A DNA stretch of 21,439 nucleotides from RGZA01 sp964568585 (GCA_964568585.1 CAZMQI010000032.1:1-21439), one strand, 5' to 3'. Counted from the first letter of the stretch, positions 1 to 8,090 are shown. A program made the numbers and translations. The notes: generated from the letters alone by a model not told the origin.

Positions 1-1322
1 GTTGCCATGGATGATGAACCGTTTGATTCAGTAATTTCTGAAACAAGGCGGATGGTGTATGGGAAGCTTTCCTTGGGCGGCAAGATTGGGTGCAGCGCGC
101 GCCATGCGAGCTTACCATGGCCGATTTCGCGGCGGCCCGGGGTGCCCATACGTCCACATTCACCGACGGAGTATGGAGGGAAGTTGTAATGCAGCATGAA
201 GCCTTCGGTACGATCGCCCGTCAATTCATCAATGCGTTGTTCGTCTTGTGCGGTGCCAAGGGTTGCAACAACCAAGGCTTGGGTTTCACCGCGTGTGAAC
301 AATGCTGAACCGTGGGTGCGTGGTAGAACGCCTGCTTCGCCAAGAATGTTGCGAATGGTTTTGGTATCACGGCCATCAATGCGCTTCTTGGTATCGAGTA
401 CCAAGTTACGTACGTGGTTGTATTCCATGAGTTCAACGGTTTGTGCAACTGCTTCCGCGGTGAATTCGGTTTCCGGAACGCTTGCGGCAGCTTTATCACG
501 TAATGCGGATAACTTGCTTTGGCGGGCTTGCTTAACGGTTTCAGCGTAAGCAGCCTTAAGGTCTGCGCCGATGATGGCTTCCAGCTTCTTTTCGCATGCC
601 GATTTATCAAACTTTGGTTTTGGTAATTCCCATGCTGGTTTAGCAGCAAGTTCAGCAAGTTCGATGATGGCTTGGATAACCGGTTGGAAGCTCTTGTGGC
701 CGAACATAACGCCTTTGAGCATTACGTCTTCCGATAATTCCTTGGCTTCTGATTCAACCATCAGAACGCCTTCCGATGTACCGGCAACAACCAGATCTAA
801 TTCGCTGGTTACTTGTTGTTCGATGGTTGGGTTCAATACGTATTCGCCGTTGATGTAACCAACTGCAGCACCAGCCACAGGACCCTGGAAAGGAAGGCCT
901 GAAAGGGTGAGGGCAGCAGAGCAACCAACGAGCGCAACGATGTCCGCTTCGTTGATCATGTCGTGTGACAATACGGTCGCTACAACTTGAACTTCGTTCA
1001 AGAAGCCTTCAACGAATAAAGGACGGATAGGACGATCGATGAGGCGGCTGGTCAGTGTTTCAAAATCGGATGGACGACCTTCGCGCTTCAGATAGCCACC
1101 AGGAATTTTACCAGCAGCATATGCTTTTTCCTGGTAGTTCACGGTGAGCGGGAAAAAGTCTTGGCCGTCTTTGGCTTTCTTTGCGCCAACAACGGTGCAG
1201 AGCACTGTGGTGTCGCCATAGGTTGCGACAACTGCGGCGTCGGCTTGACGTGCGATTTTGCCGGTTTCGAGGGTCAGCTTGCGGCCGCCCCACATAATTT
1301 CTTTACGGTGTACTGTAAACAT
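1..1322 (-). CDS. pnp: Polyribonucleotide nucleotidyltransferase (PNPase), 3' part cut off by window edge
   Basis: PNPase is a trimeric 3'-5' phosphorolytic exoribonuclease of the cytoplasm, involved in mRNA decay and often bound to RNase E. About 440 N-terminal codons are present; the reading frame stays open to base 1, so the catalytic second RNase PH core and the KH and S1 domains lie outside. Visible family blocks include KKAKDGQDFFPLTVNYQEK, a GYLKREGRPSDFE segment, SRLIDRPIRPLF, GVLPRTHGSALFTRGETQAL and HYNFPPYSVGE, then SEITESNGSSSMAT at the edge. These align closely with E. coli PNPase as I remember it. The ATG at 1322 has AGGA about 7 bases upstream. The gene follows rpsO, its usual partner, across a structured 200-base spacer. 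Identification is certain; the truncation is only the window boundary. Confidence 0.97.
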   Translation of the reverse strand, partial: MFTVHRKEIMWGGRKLTLETGKIARQADAAVVATYGDTTVLCTVVGAKKAKDGQDFFPLTVNYQEKAYAAGKIPGGYLKREGRPSDFETLTSRLIDRPIRPLFVEGFLNEVQVVATVLSHDMINEADIVALVGCSAALTLSGLPFQGPVAGAAVGYINGEYVLNPTIEQQVTSELDLVVAGTSEGVLMVESEAKELSEDVMLKGVMFGHKSFQPVIQAIIELAELAAKPAWELPKPKFDKSACEKKLEAIIGADLKAAYAETVKQARQSKLSALRDKAAASVPETEFTAEAVAQTVELMEYNHVRNLVLDTKKRIDGRDTKTIRNILGEAGVLPRTHGSALFTRGETQALVVATLGTAQDEQRIDELTGDRTEGFMLHYNFPPYSVGECGRMGTPGRREIGHGKLAWRALHPILPPKESFPYTIRLVSEITESNGSSSMA

Positions 1323-1368
1323 TAGGTTTTCCTTTTAAGTTTGCGATAGTGGATTTTAAGTAGTGGAC

Positions 1369-1442
1369 GCAAAAGAAAAGTGACCTGAGTACATGATTCC
1401 AACTGCTTGGAATAATCTACTCAAGACACCTGTTTCTTTTGC
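1369..1442 (-). promoter_or_regulatory. Long imperfect hairpin in the pnp leader, RNase III-site-like
   Basis: Read on the minus strand, the leader folds into one long rod. The base is GCAAAAGAA (1442-1434) paired with TTCTTTTGC (1377-1369). Next come AGGTG with CACTT (with one wobble), TGAGTA with TACTCA, and ATTCCAA with TTGGAAT around a GCAG tetraloop. That is about 27 base pairs with small internal loops. In E. coli a long leader hairpin of pnp is cut by RNase III and lets PNPase repress its own mRNA. Position and shape match that arrangement; equivalence of function is inference. Confidence 0.6.
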
Positions 1443-1474
1443 TTCCATTTTGGTTTTCTTTTCTTCTTGAAGAA

Positions 1475-1499
1475 CCACCTCTGGATGACCCAGAGGTGG
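1475..1499 (-). terminator. 10-bp perfect hairpin between rpsO and pnp, possible weak terminator or processing site
   Basis: CCACCTCTGG (1475-1484) and CCAGAGGTGG (1490-1499) form a perfect 10-bp stem with a 5-base loop, starting about 25 bases after the rpsO stop codon. On the minus strand it is followed by TTCTTC rather than a run of T, so a classic intrinsic terminator is doubtful. In E. coli a partial terminator sits at this same place. A barrier to 3' decay of rpsO mRNA is the alternative. Confidence 0.45.
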
Positions 1500-1524
1500 G
1501 TTATTCGTCATGAAAATTTGGCGA

Positions 1525-1794
1525 TTACTTACGAATGCCAAGTTTTTCGATGATGGTTTGGTAGCTTTGTTGGTTCACACCTTTTAGGTAGTCCAACAAG
1601 CTGCGGCGATGACCAACCATTTTCAGGAGGCCACGGCGTGAATGGTTATCTTTTGGGTGTAATTTCAAATGTTCGGAAAGGCAGTTCATTTGATCGGTTA
1701 CCAATGCGATTTGTACTTCTGGTGAACCGGTATCGTTTGCCTTGCGCGCGAAATTGCTAACAATATCTTGCTTTTGTTCTTGGTGCTTCGACAT
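1525..1794 (-). CDS. rpsO: 30S ribosomal protein S15
   Basis: S15 is a primary-binding protein of the 30S subunit that binds the central domain of 16S rRNA and forms an inter-subunit bridge. The 89 residues are the normal family length. The hallmark stretch is complete: NDTGSPEVQIALVTDQM near residues 20-36, then DNHSRRGLLKMVGHRRSLLDYLK, ending in IIEKLGIRK. The ATG is preceded by AAGGAG with a 6-base spacer, one of the strongest ribosome binding sites in the window. This site overlaps the truB stop codon region, so translation of the two may be linked. S15 represses its own translation in E. coli; I did not find a clear pseudoknot operator here. Confidence 0.98.
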   Translation of the reverse strand: MSKHQEQKQDIVSNFARKANDTGSPEVQIALVTDQMNCLSEHLKLHPKDNHSRRGLLKMVGHRRSLLDYLKGVNQQSYQTIIEKLGIRK

Positions 1795-1806
1795 CGGGTA
1801 CTCCTT

Positions 1807-2736
1807 TTAAGAAAGGTGAAAGACACGCACCGGATGAACCGTATGACCATCAACCTTTGCCAGTGCCACACACTCTTCGCCATGTTTGACCATGATGACG
1901 TCTGTGGTTTGCAAAGATGCGATACGCAGCGGGTGCACTATCACATGTTGGCCTTGCCGCAAGCGGCGCGTCTCTACCTCATTAACAGCCAGAGCCGGGA
2001 TGTCGTCCAGCACGGTTGCAAGAGGCATAAATACGGTTTGGAACCTTTCCAAACCGCCCTCTTTTTGCCCGATTTTCTCGAGTGTTTCCAGTGAAATCGC
2101 CTGTTCAAGGGTAAAGGGTCCGCAGGTTAACCGTTTCAAGGTCTTAACATGCCCCAAACAGCCCATCGCGCGCCCTAAATCACGTGCTAAGGACCGGATA
2201 TAGGTGCCTTTGGAGCAATCCACGATGAAATCCGCCGAATGTGCATCCGGGCTACCTATATAGTCAAAACGGGTGAGGGTGACCTCCCGGGTTTGTAATT
2301 CGACGGTTTCGCCAGCACGCGCAAGGTCGTAAGCGCGTTCTCCGTTCACATGCAGTGCAGAATATTGCGGCGGCATTTGTTGGAAGGTGCCACGGAATTT
2401 TTCAAGTGCTTTGGTGATGGCTTCCGGTGTTGGGCGGTTATCAGATGTTGCTGTAACCTTACCCGTATAATCATCGGTATCGCGGGCTTCTCCCCAAACT
2501 GCGGTAAAGGCATAGGATTTTTTACCGTCCAGCACATACGAAATAAGCTTGGTTGCTTCGCCTAATGCAATAGGTAAAACGCCAGTCGCAAATGGATCGA
2601 GCGTGCCGCCATGACCAGCTTTTTCAGCATTTAATTCCCACTTCACGCGCCCAAGCGCTTGGGTCGAGGAAAGCCCCGCAGGCTTATCCAGCACCAGCCA
2701 GCCGTTTATCTTGTTGCGTGGTTTCTTGTTGTTCAT
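1807..2736 (-). CDS. truB: tRNA pseudouridine(55) synthase
   Basis: TruB converts U55 in the T-loop of most tRNAs to pseudouridine and also acts as a tRNA-folding chaperone. The 309-residue product has the family core: GWLVLDKPAGLSS at 12-24, then AGHGGTLDPFATGVLP with the catalytic aspartate at residue 47, then YSALHVNGERAYDLARAG and CSKGTYIRSLARDLG. The C-terminal part fits a short PUA-like RNA-binding domain, as in alphaproteobacterial TruB. The stop codon lies 12 bases before the rpsO start. No good ribosome binding site is visible before its ATG. It normally follows rbfA directly, but here two plus-strand genes separate them, so truB-rpsO-pnp probably needs its own promoter in 2737-2847. 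Confidence 0.97.
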   Translation of the reverse strand: MNNKKPRNKINGWLVLDKPAGLSSTQALGRVKWELNAEKAGHGGTLDPFATGVLPIALGEATKLISYVLDGKKSYAFTAVWGEARDTDDYTGKVTATSDNRPTPEAITKALEKFRGTFQQMPPQYSALHVNGERAYDLARAGETVELQTREVTLTRFDYIGSPDAHSADFIVDCSKGTYIRSLARDLGRAMGCLGHVKTLKRLTCGPFTLEQAISLETLEKIGQKEGGLERFQTVFMPLATVLDDIPALAVNEVETRRLRQGQHVIVHPLRIASLQTTDVIMVKHGEECVALAKVDGHTVHPVRVFHLS

Positions 2737-2847
2737 AAAGAATTTTAAGCCGTAGTTTGGTTAACAGGAATTAGATTGCATTTTAAATGTATTTTAAGTG
2801 AGAGAGCATAGAGTGGGTGGATATTCAAGCGGTAATGGAGTCTGCTT
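2737..2847. promoter_or_regulatory. AT-rich divergent intergenic region between truB and the plus-strand unknown gene
   Basis: This 111-base region separates divergently read genes, so it should hold promoters for both. It is rich in A and T and contains a direct repeat ATTTTAARTG at 2780-2789 and 2791-2800. On the plus strand TTAACA and TAAATG stand 17 bases apart. On the minus strand TTAAAA and CTAATT are also 17 apart. These are weak matches to sigma-70 elements. The region's role is inferred from gene orientation. Confidence 0.35.
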
Positions 2848-3219
2848 ATGGCGATTGATTATAACCTCAATGCTGACGAACTTCGCGCAATCAAGAACAT
2901 CCAGCACCATGCCGAGACCGCAGCCAATCGCAAAGTAAACGGGCAATACGCCAAACACGATCCCAGCGACCCGCAGGTAAGAAAGCTTGCCGATAAATAT
3001 GTGGATGAGGTTCAACGCAGCGTTTATCAACGCGCCAAGGGGCTTGATGGAAAACCCGGCACAACGCTGAACGGTGATTTTTATATTTCAGGACCCAAGA
3101 AGGATACGAAGTTGCGTGCTGCTTCGACATCGAAGGTGTTCGATATTCCTGAATCATGGACGAAAAAAGAAGGTTCACGTAGTGGCGAACAGTGGACCCC
3201 AAAAGATCTGGGACTTTAA
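2848..3219 (+). CDS. Hypothetical protein of 123 residues on the opposite strand to its neighbours
   Basis: I do not recognise this protein. The ATG has GGAG 7 bases upstream, a good ribosome binding site. The product is hydrophilic and charged, with no signal peptide, membrane segment or cysteine. The N-terminal half (about residues 8-65) looks helical and begins MAIDYNLNADELRAIKN; the C-terminal half is rich in Gly, Lys, Ser and Thr and probably loosely ordered. It is read opposite to the surrounding translation genes and sits between truB and rbfA, which are usually adjacent. A second small gene follows 67 bases downstream on the same strand. Base composition looks like the neighbours. The call as a real gene rests on the start site, length and the absence of a competing frame. 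Confidence 0.7.
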   Translation: MAIDYNLNADELRAIKNIQHHAETAANRKVNGQYAKHDPSDPQVRKLADKYVDEVQRSVYQRAKGLDGKPGTTLNGDFYISGPKKDTKLRAASTSKVFDIPESWTKKEGSRSGEQWTPKDLGL

Positions 3220-3286
3220 ACCCGGTCTTTAATGTAAATAGCCAAGCTTTAATTGTTGCGGGCATTAAAACTTGAAGGAGCGACAC

Positions 3287-3394
3287 ATGCTGTTATCGAG
3301 TATATGGAATAAGCGTCACAAATTCGCGCGGCTGTGGTTCTTCTGCTGCCATCCACTGGAATGCTGCAAGGACAACTGTAAGTCTTCCAAATAA
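3287..3394 (+). CDS. Small Cys-rich peptide, 35 residues
   Basis: This short open frame begins with ATG preceded by GAAGGAG, spaced 6 bases, among the best ribosome binding sites in the window. The 35-residue product has a basic, aromatic first half with Trp at 7 and 17 and Arg/Lys/His around 9-15. The second half is CCHPLECCKDNC (residues 20-31), with five cysteines and a histidine. Two CC pairs plus a further Cys suggest metal binding or disulfide formation, but no family is recognised. It lies 67 bases after the 123-residue unknown gene and may share its transcript. It ends 9 bases before the convergent rbfA stop. It is too short to be sure by coding statistics; the start site is the main support. 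Confidence 0.55.
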   Translation: MLLSSIWNKRHKFARLWFFCCHPLECCKDNCKSSK

Positions 3395-3403
3395 ATCGTC
3401 TGG

Positions 3404-3814
3404 TTAGTCTTCGTGATTGGCCAAATCGCGTGCGACGTTGGGGTCGTGCAGAATGCGTTCGATTTTTTCTGCATATTCGAATGATGTATCAATCTGGAAA
3501 TGCAATTCCGGCACGAAGCGTAGTTCGACTTCCTGCGCGAAGACTTTCTTGAAATAGTATTTTCCAAGGTTAAGCGCCTTCACGGTTTCGGCTGTCTGTG
3601 TGCCACCCAATGGCACGATATATGCGGTGGCATTGCGTAAATCAGGGCTAACACGAACTTCGGTCACGGTAATGATGCTGCGTGGCAAATCGGTTGGCCA
3701 TGGGTAGTTGCCATCCTGCAGGGCTGCTGCAAGCGCATGACGTAATTCTTCCCCAACGCGAAGCTGGCGGGGTGTTCTGCCGGAAGAACCGGTTGGGGTT
3801 TTGAATTTCGACAT
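3404..3814 (-). CDS. rbfA: 30S ribosome-binding factor A
   Basis: RbfA binds immature 30S subunits and helps the 5' end of 16S rRNA mature; it is also important in the cold. The 136-residue product fits the family: RQLRVGEELRHALAAAL near the N-terminus, ITVTEVRVSPDLRNATAYIVPLG in the KH-like core, and LRFVPELHFQIDTSFEYAEKIERIL towards the end. It lies 26 bases after infB in the same direction, the normal order. No clear ribosome binding site precedes the ATG, so translation may depend on readthrough from infB. The usual next gene, truB, is displaced by two plus-strand genes that converge on the rbfA end. Confidence 0.96.
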   Translation of the reverse strand: MSKFKTPTGSSGRTPRQLRVGEELRHALAAALQDGNYPWPTDLPRSIITVTEVRVSPDLRNATAYIVPLGGTQTAETVKALNLGKYYFKKVFAQEVELRFVPELHFQIDTSFEYAEKIERILHDPNVARDLANHED

Positions 3815-3825
3815 GTCGGATACGA

Positions 3826-3850
3826 ACTAGAGTTGATGCACTAGAGTTGA
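3826..3850. repeat. Short tandem duplication over the infB stop codon
   Basis: The 11-base word ACTAGAGTTGA occurs at 3826-3836 and again at 3840-3850, a 14-base period. The second copy contains the infB stop codon and its last codons; the first lies in the 26-base infB-rbfA spacer. It looks like a small slippage duplication. No ribosome binding site is created by it. Confidence 0.6.
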
Positions 3851-6510
3851 CGGGCCACTTCTTCAACTTCGAAGCATTCAATTTGATCGCCTTCTTGAAT
3901 GTTATCGTAGTTTTCAAAGGCCATACCGCATTCGTAGCCTTCACGCACTTCTTTGACTTCGTCCTTCATGCGTTTCAGCGTCTTGAGCATGCCTTCATGG
4001 ATGACCACGCTATCACGCAGCAAGCGAACCTTCGCACCGCGCTTAACGATACCTTCGGTGATTTTACAGCCAGCAACCTTACCAGCCTTGGTGATGTTGA
4101 ACACTTGAAGGATGGATGCGTAGCCAAGGAACTTCTCGCGCAGATCTGGCGCCAGAAGACCGGAGAGCATGCCCTTCACGTCATCAAGGATATTATAGAT
4201 GATGGAGTAGTAGCGGATATCCACGGCATCACGTTTGGCCAAATCGCGCGCTTGCGGATTGGCACGCACGTTAAAGCCGATGATGAGCGCGTTGGAGGCT
4301 TTTGCCAAAATCACGTCGGATTCTGAAATTGCACCTACGGTTGCATCCAGTACCTTCACCTTCACTTCGGTGTTATCACCTGCAAGTTTATCAAGTGCAC
4401 CACGGATGGCTTCAACCGAGCCTTGCACGTCGCCCTTAATAAGCACCGGAACTTCCTTCGCCACACCTTCACGGATGTTGGTGAACATTTCTTCCAGCGA
4501 CGATTTGGTTGCGCTGGCAACTTGCTTGGATGCAAGCTTGCGGCGTTTACGGAAATCGGAAATTTCACGGGCACGTGCTTCGGTTGCAACGACCACAAAA
4601 TCGTCACCAGCAAGTGGCACGCCGCCAAGGCCCAATACTTCAACGGGCTGTGCAGGTAATGCTTTATCAACGGTTACGCCATGGTCGTTCACAATCGCAC
4701 GTACACGGCCCATTTCAATGCCGGATACCAGAATATCGCCAGCTTTTAATGTACCTTGTTGGACAAGTACGGTGGCGACAGCGCCTCTACCCTTATCCAT
4801 TTGTGCTTCGATGACCACGCCTTTACAGCTGCGGTTCGGGTTTGCCTTCAAATCCAATACTTCGGCTTGAAGCAAAATGGTTTCTAAAAGCTTATCGAGG
4901 TTCTTGCCAGTTTTGGCTGATACTTCAACGGACAGGGTTTCACCGCCCATCTCTTCAACCTGAATATCATGTTGTAATAGACCTTGGCGAACACGGTTCG
5001 CATCAGCTGCTGGCAAATCGGATTTATTGATAGCAACGATGATGGGAACATTCGCAGCCTTGGCATGCGTAATCGCTTCCACGGTTTGCGGCATCACGCC
5101 GTCATTGGCGGCAACCACAAGAATGACGATGTCAGTTACGTTGGCGCCGCGTGCACGCATTTCGGTAAAGGCGGCGTGCCCCGGTGTATCGATAAAGGTG
5201 ATTTTGCCTTTGGGAATTTCGACCTGATACGCACCAATATGCTGGGTAATGCCGCCGCTTTCGCGGGCAACCACATTGGTTTTACGAATGGCATCAAGCA
5301 AGGATGTCTTACCATGATCGACGTGACCCATGATGGTAACGACAGGTGCACGTGGCAATAAATCTTCGGCTTTTTCGACGATTTGTTCGAGGCCAATCTC
5401 AACGTCGGCTTCGGCAACGCGGGTGTAGCGGTGACCGAATTCGGATGCGACGAGTTCTGCGGTATCGGCATCAATCGTTTGGGTGATGGTTGCCATCACG
5501 CCGAGCTTCATCAAGGATTTGATGACATCGCCTGCGCGTTCGGCCATACGGTTGGCCAATTCCTGCACGGTGATGAATTCAGGGATAACAATATCGCGTA
5601 CAATTTTGAGCTGTTCTTTGCTCATCATCTGGCGCATTTGCTTTTCGCGAGCACGGCGCGCCGAAGCCAATGAGCGCGTGCGCTGCATTACTTCAACTTC
5701 GCCATCTGTGCCGGAGATTTGAATTTGCGAGAGCATTACCTTGCCGCTGTTACGGCCTTTGCCCACATCGCCGCCGCGTTTTTGGGCAGGTGCAGGTGCA
5801 GCAGCCACTTTACCAGCGGTGCGGCGTTTGTTGGCGCGTGGTGCATCATCTTCTTCATCATCAGCGGCACGCTTCATGCCCTTTGGAACAATCAATGCGC
5901 GTGGCGGTGTGCCGTCTTCCTTCTTGCGCTTGCTTTCGTCTTCTACGCGCTTGGCTTCGATGTCTTTGGCTTGTTGTTTTTCGAATTCTTGGATCTGGCG
6001 TAGTTCTTCCAGCTCGCGGGCACGAAGGGTATCAGCCGACATACCGGATGTTTTTTCGCGGGTAACAATATCGCCAGGGCGTGGGCCCGATGGTGCGGAA
6101 GAGGGCGGCGCGTTACGCATTTCTTCTTCACGCTGCTTTTCGTCATCGATCGCACCGCGCAATGCTTGAACACGGGCTGCGCGTTCTTCATTGGTCAGGG
6201 TGCGGATAACAGCACTGCGTGAACGACCTTGTTCGCTAAGTCCTACCAATGTTTGACCATTGGAGGTGGTGGATGTTGTAGTTGGCGCGGTGGAGGTTGG
6301 CGCTGGCTTTGCTTCGCCCGGTGCCGGGTCACGCTTACGTTTGATTTCCACAGCGACCGTTTTGCTGCGACCATGGGTGAAGCTTTGCTTCACCGTTCCT
6401 ACAACCGCAGCTGGTTCAACAGGAGCTGCAGCACCTTTAAGCTGGAGCTTGCCGCCAAGGCTGAGCTTCTTCGCTTCTTTAGGTTTTTCGTCTTTTGCTT
6501 CGTTGCTCAT
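3841..6510 (-). CDS. infB: Translation initiation factor IF-2
   Basis: IF2 is the GTPase that brings initiator fMet-tRNA to the 30S subunit and promotes 50S joining. The 889 residues match the usual bacterial length. The N-terminus (about 14-60) carries the alphaproteobacterial pattern LSLGGKLQLKG, then VKQSFTHGRSKTVAVEIKRKR. A low-complexity, charged linker runs to about 290, including an acidic DDEEDD patch. A second IF2_N helical domain follows at about 300-350. The G domain has GHVDHGKT at 395-402, DTPGH at 441-445, NKSD at 495-498 and SAK at 531-533. Domains II, III and the fMet-tRNA-binding C-terminus follow to the end. It is 80 bases downstream of nusA, with no ylxR gene in between. 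The ATG lacks a clear ribosome binding site. Confidence 0.98.
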   Translation of the reverse strand: MSNEAKDEKPKEAKKLSLGGKLQLKGAAAPVEPAAVVGTVKQSFTHGRSKTVAVEIKRKRDPAPGEAKPAPTSTAPTTTSTTSNGQTLVGLSEQGRSRSAVIRTLTNEERAARVQALRGAIDDEKQREEEMRNAPPSSAPSGPRPGDIVTREKTSGMSADTLRARELEELRQIQEFEKQQAKDIEAKRVEDESKRKKEDGTPPRALIVPKGMKRAADDEEDDAPRANKRRTAGKVAAAPAPAQKRGGDVGKGRNSGKVMLSQIQISGTDGEVEVMQRTRSLASARRAREKQMRQMMSKEQLKIVRDIVIPEFITVQELANRMAERAGDVIKSLMKLGVMATITQTIDADTAELVASEFGHRYTRVAEADVEIGLEQIVEKAEDLLPRAPVVTIMGHVDHGKTSLLDAIRKTNVVARESGGITQHIGAYQVEIPKGKITFIDTPGHAAFTEMRARGANVTDIVILVVAANDGVMPQTVEAITHAKAANVPIIVAINKSDLPAADANRVRQGLLQHDIQVEEMGGETLSVEVSAKTGKNLDKLLETILLQAEVLDLKANPNRSCKGVVIEAQMDKGRGAVATVLVQQGTLKAGDILVSGIEMGRVRAIVNDHGVTVDKALPAQPVEVLGLGGVPLAGDDFVVVATEARAREISDFRKRRKLASKQVASATKSSLEEMFTNIREGVAKEVPVLIKGDVQGSVEAIRGALDKLAGDNTEVKVKVLDATVGAISESDVILAKASNALIIGFNVRANPQARDLAKRDAVDIRYYSIIYNILDDVKGMLSGLLAPDLREKFLGYASILQVFNITKAGKVAGCKITEGIVKRGAKVRLLRDSVVIHEGMLKTLKRMKDEVKEVREGYECGMAFENYDNIQEGDQIECFEVEEVARQL

Positions 6511-6590
6511 TTGCTGTTGTTTGCTTTCTGTTTTTTCGGGCGATCAGGTTACATGGTTTTGGTCATCATTAATAAGTTAGAACTGTGCAA

Positions 6591-8090
6591 TTACTTCTTC
6601 ACTTCACCGTTTTCATCAAACCAGTGTGCGCGTGCAGCCATAATGATGTCGTTCGCTTGACGTTCATTAAGGTTGGTTTCGCCCACTAACTCGCGGAGTT
6701 CATCACTTGCCAAATCGGCCAAATCATCGCGGGTTTTAACGCCGCCTTCGCCCAGCTTAACCTTCATTTCAAGGGTCAAGCCGTTCAGTGAGAGTAGGCT
6801 TTCATCAAGGCCGAGTTCTTTGATACGTGCGTTCATTTGTTCTGCCTTTTCAGTTAGCCAGTTTTGTGCGCGGCTTTGCAATTCTGCAGCAACGTCAGCA
6901 TCAAAGCCTTCGATACCTGCAAGTTCGCCATCCGGTGCTTCTGCGATGTGTTCTACTTTGGTGTAGCCTTCGGCAACCAGTAAGTGTGCAATCACATCAT
7001 CCACATCGAGTGCTTCGATGAAGAGACCTGAACGCACACGGAGTTCTTCCTGACGGCGTTCGGATTCTTCTTTTTCGGTCAAGATGTCGATGGCCCAGCC
7101 GGTGAGCATGGATGCCAAGCGAACATTTTGTCCACGACGGCCAATGGCTTGGGAAAGTTGTTCGTCCGGTACCACGACTTCGATGCGTTGGTTTTCTTCA
7201 TCCAATACCACTTTGGAAACTTCGGCAGGAGCCAGCGAGTTCACAACGAAGGTAGCTGGTTCAGGTGACCAAGGAATGATGTCGATTTTTTCGCCGCCCA
7301 ATTCAGCAACCACCGCTTGAACGCGGCTGCCGCGCATACCCACGCACGCACCGACAGGGTCGATGGAATTGTCGTTCGAGATGACAGCAATCTTCGCACG
7401 GCTGCCAGGATCACGGGCAACAGACTTGATTTCAATCACGCCATCATAGATTTCCGGAACTTCAGCAGTGAAAAGTTTTGCCATGAACAATGGGTGAGTA
7501 CGTGACAAGAAAATTTGCGGGCCACGTGTTTCTTCGCGCACGTCATAGATGTACGCACGAACACGGTCGCCATTCTTCAGATGCTCACGTGGTAATAATT
7601 CGTCGCGGCGAACAACCGCTTCGGCACGACCCAAATCAACGGTCACGTTGCCGAATTCCACACGCTTCACGATGCCATTGACCACTTCGCCGATACGGTC
7701 GCGGTATTCGCGGAATTGGCGGGCGCGTTCTGCATCGCGGACTTTTTGAACGATGACTTGCTTTGCGGTTTGGGCAGCGATACGGCCGAAATCGATCGGG
7801 GGAAGGGTATCGACGAGGAAATCGCCAACCTTCACGTCTTGCTTAATCTTGCGGGCTGCATCCACCAAAATCTGGGTGAATTCGTTTTCAATCGCTTCGG
7901 CTACCTGTAAATAGCGCATGAGCTGGATTTCGCCGGTTTTGCGGTCGATGCTGGCGCGGATGTCGTGTTCTGCGCCGTATTTGGACCGGCCAGCCTTTTG
8001 AATGGCCTGTTCCATGGCGGACAGCACTTCATCGCGGTCGATGCTTTTTTCGCGTGCTACGGCATCGGCTACTTGCAAAATCTCGGTCAT
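6591..8090 (-). CDS. nusA: Transcription termination/antitermination protein NusA
   Basis: NusA binds RNA polymerase and nascent RNA and controls pausing, intrinsic termination and antitermination. The 499 residues show the N-terminal polymerase-binding domain (1-125), an S1 domain (about 135-200), KH1 with GACVGMRGSRV at 247-257, and KH2 with QAIGRRGQNVRLAS at 314-327. Two acidic helix-hairpin-helix repeats follow at about 350-490, so the C-terminal repeat region is of the long proteobacterial type. The ATG has AGGA 6 bases upstream. It lies 47 bases downstream of rimP. Because NusA affects hairpin-dependent termination, the terminator ahead of rimP could place this operon under its own feedback; that link is inference. 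Confidence 0.98.
   Translation of the reverse strand: MTEILQVADAVAREKSIDRDEVLSAMEQAIQKAGRSKYGAEHDIRASIDRKTGEIQLMRYLQVAEAIENEFTQILVDAARKIKQDVKVGDFLVDTLPPIDFGRIAAQTAKQVIVQKVRDAERARQFREYRDRIGEVVNGIVKRVEFGNVTVDLGRAEAVVRRDELLPREHLKNGDRVRAYIYDVREETRGPQIFLSRTHPLFMAKLFTAEVPEIYDGVIEIKSVARDPGSRAKIAVISNDNSIDPVGACVGMRGSRVQAVVAELGGEKIDIIPWSPEPATFVVNSLAPAEVSKVVLDEENQRIEVVVPDEQLSQAIGRRGQNVRLASMLTGWAIDILTEKEESERRQEELRVRSGLFIEALDVDDVIAHLLVAEGYTKVEHIAEAPDGELAGIEGFDADVAAELQSRAQNWLTEKAEQMNARIKELGLDESLLSLNGLTLEMKVKLGEGGVKTRDDLADLASDELRELVGETNLNERQANDIIMAARAHWFDENGEVKK

Noticed and set aside
1356..1541. Small minus-strand frame bridging rpsO and pnp
   Set aside because: It overlaps the rpsO end and the leader hairpins, with no ribosome binding site. 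The RNA structure explains the region better.
4235..4870. 211-codon plus-strand open frame inside infB
   Set aside because: Antisense to the IF2 GTPase and C-terminal region; Ser/Ala/Thr-rich composition and no ribosome binding site.
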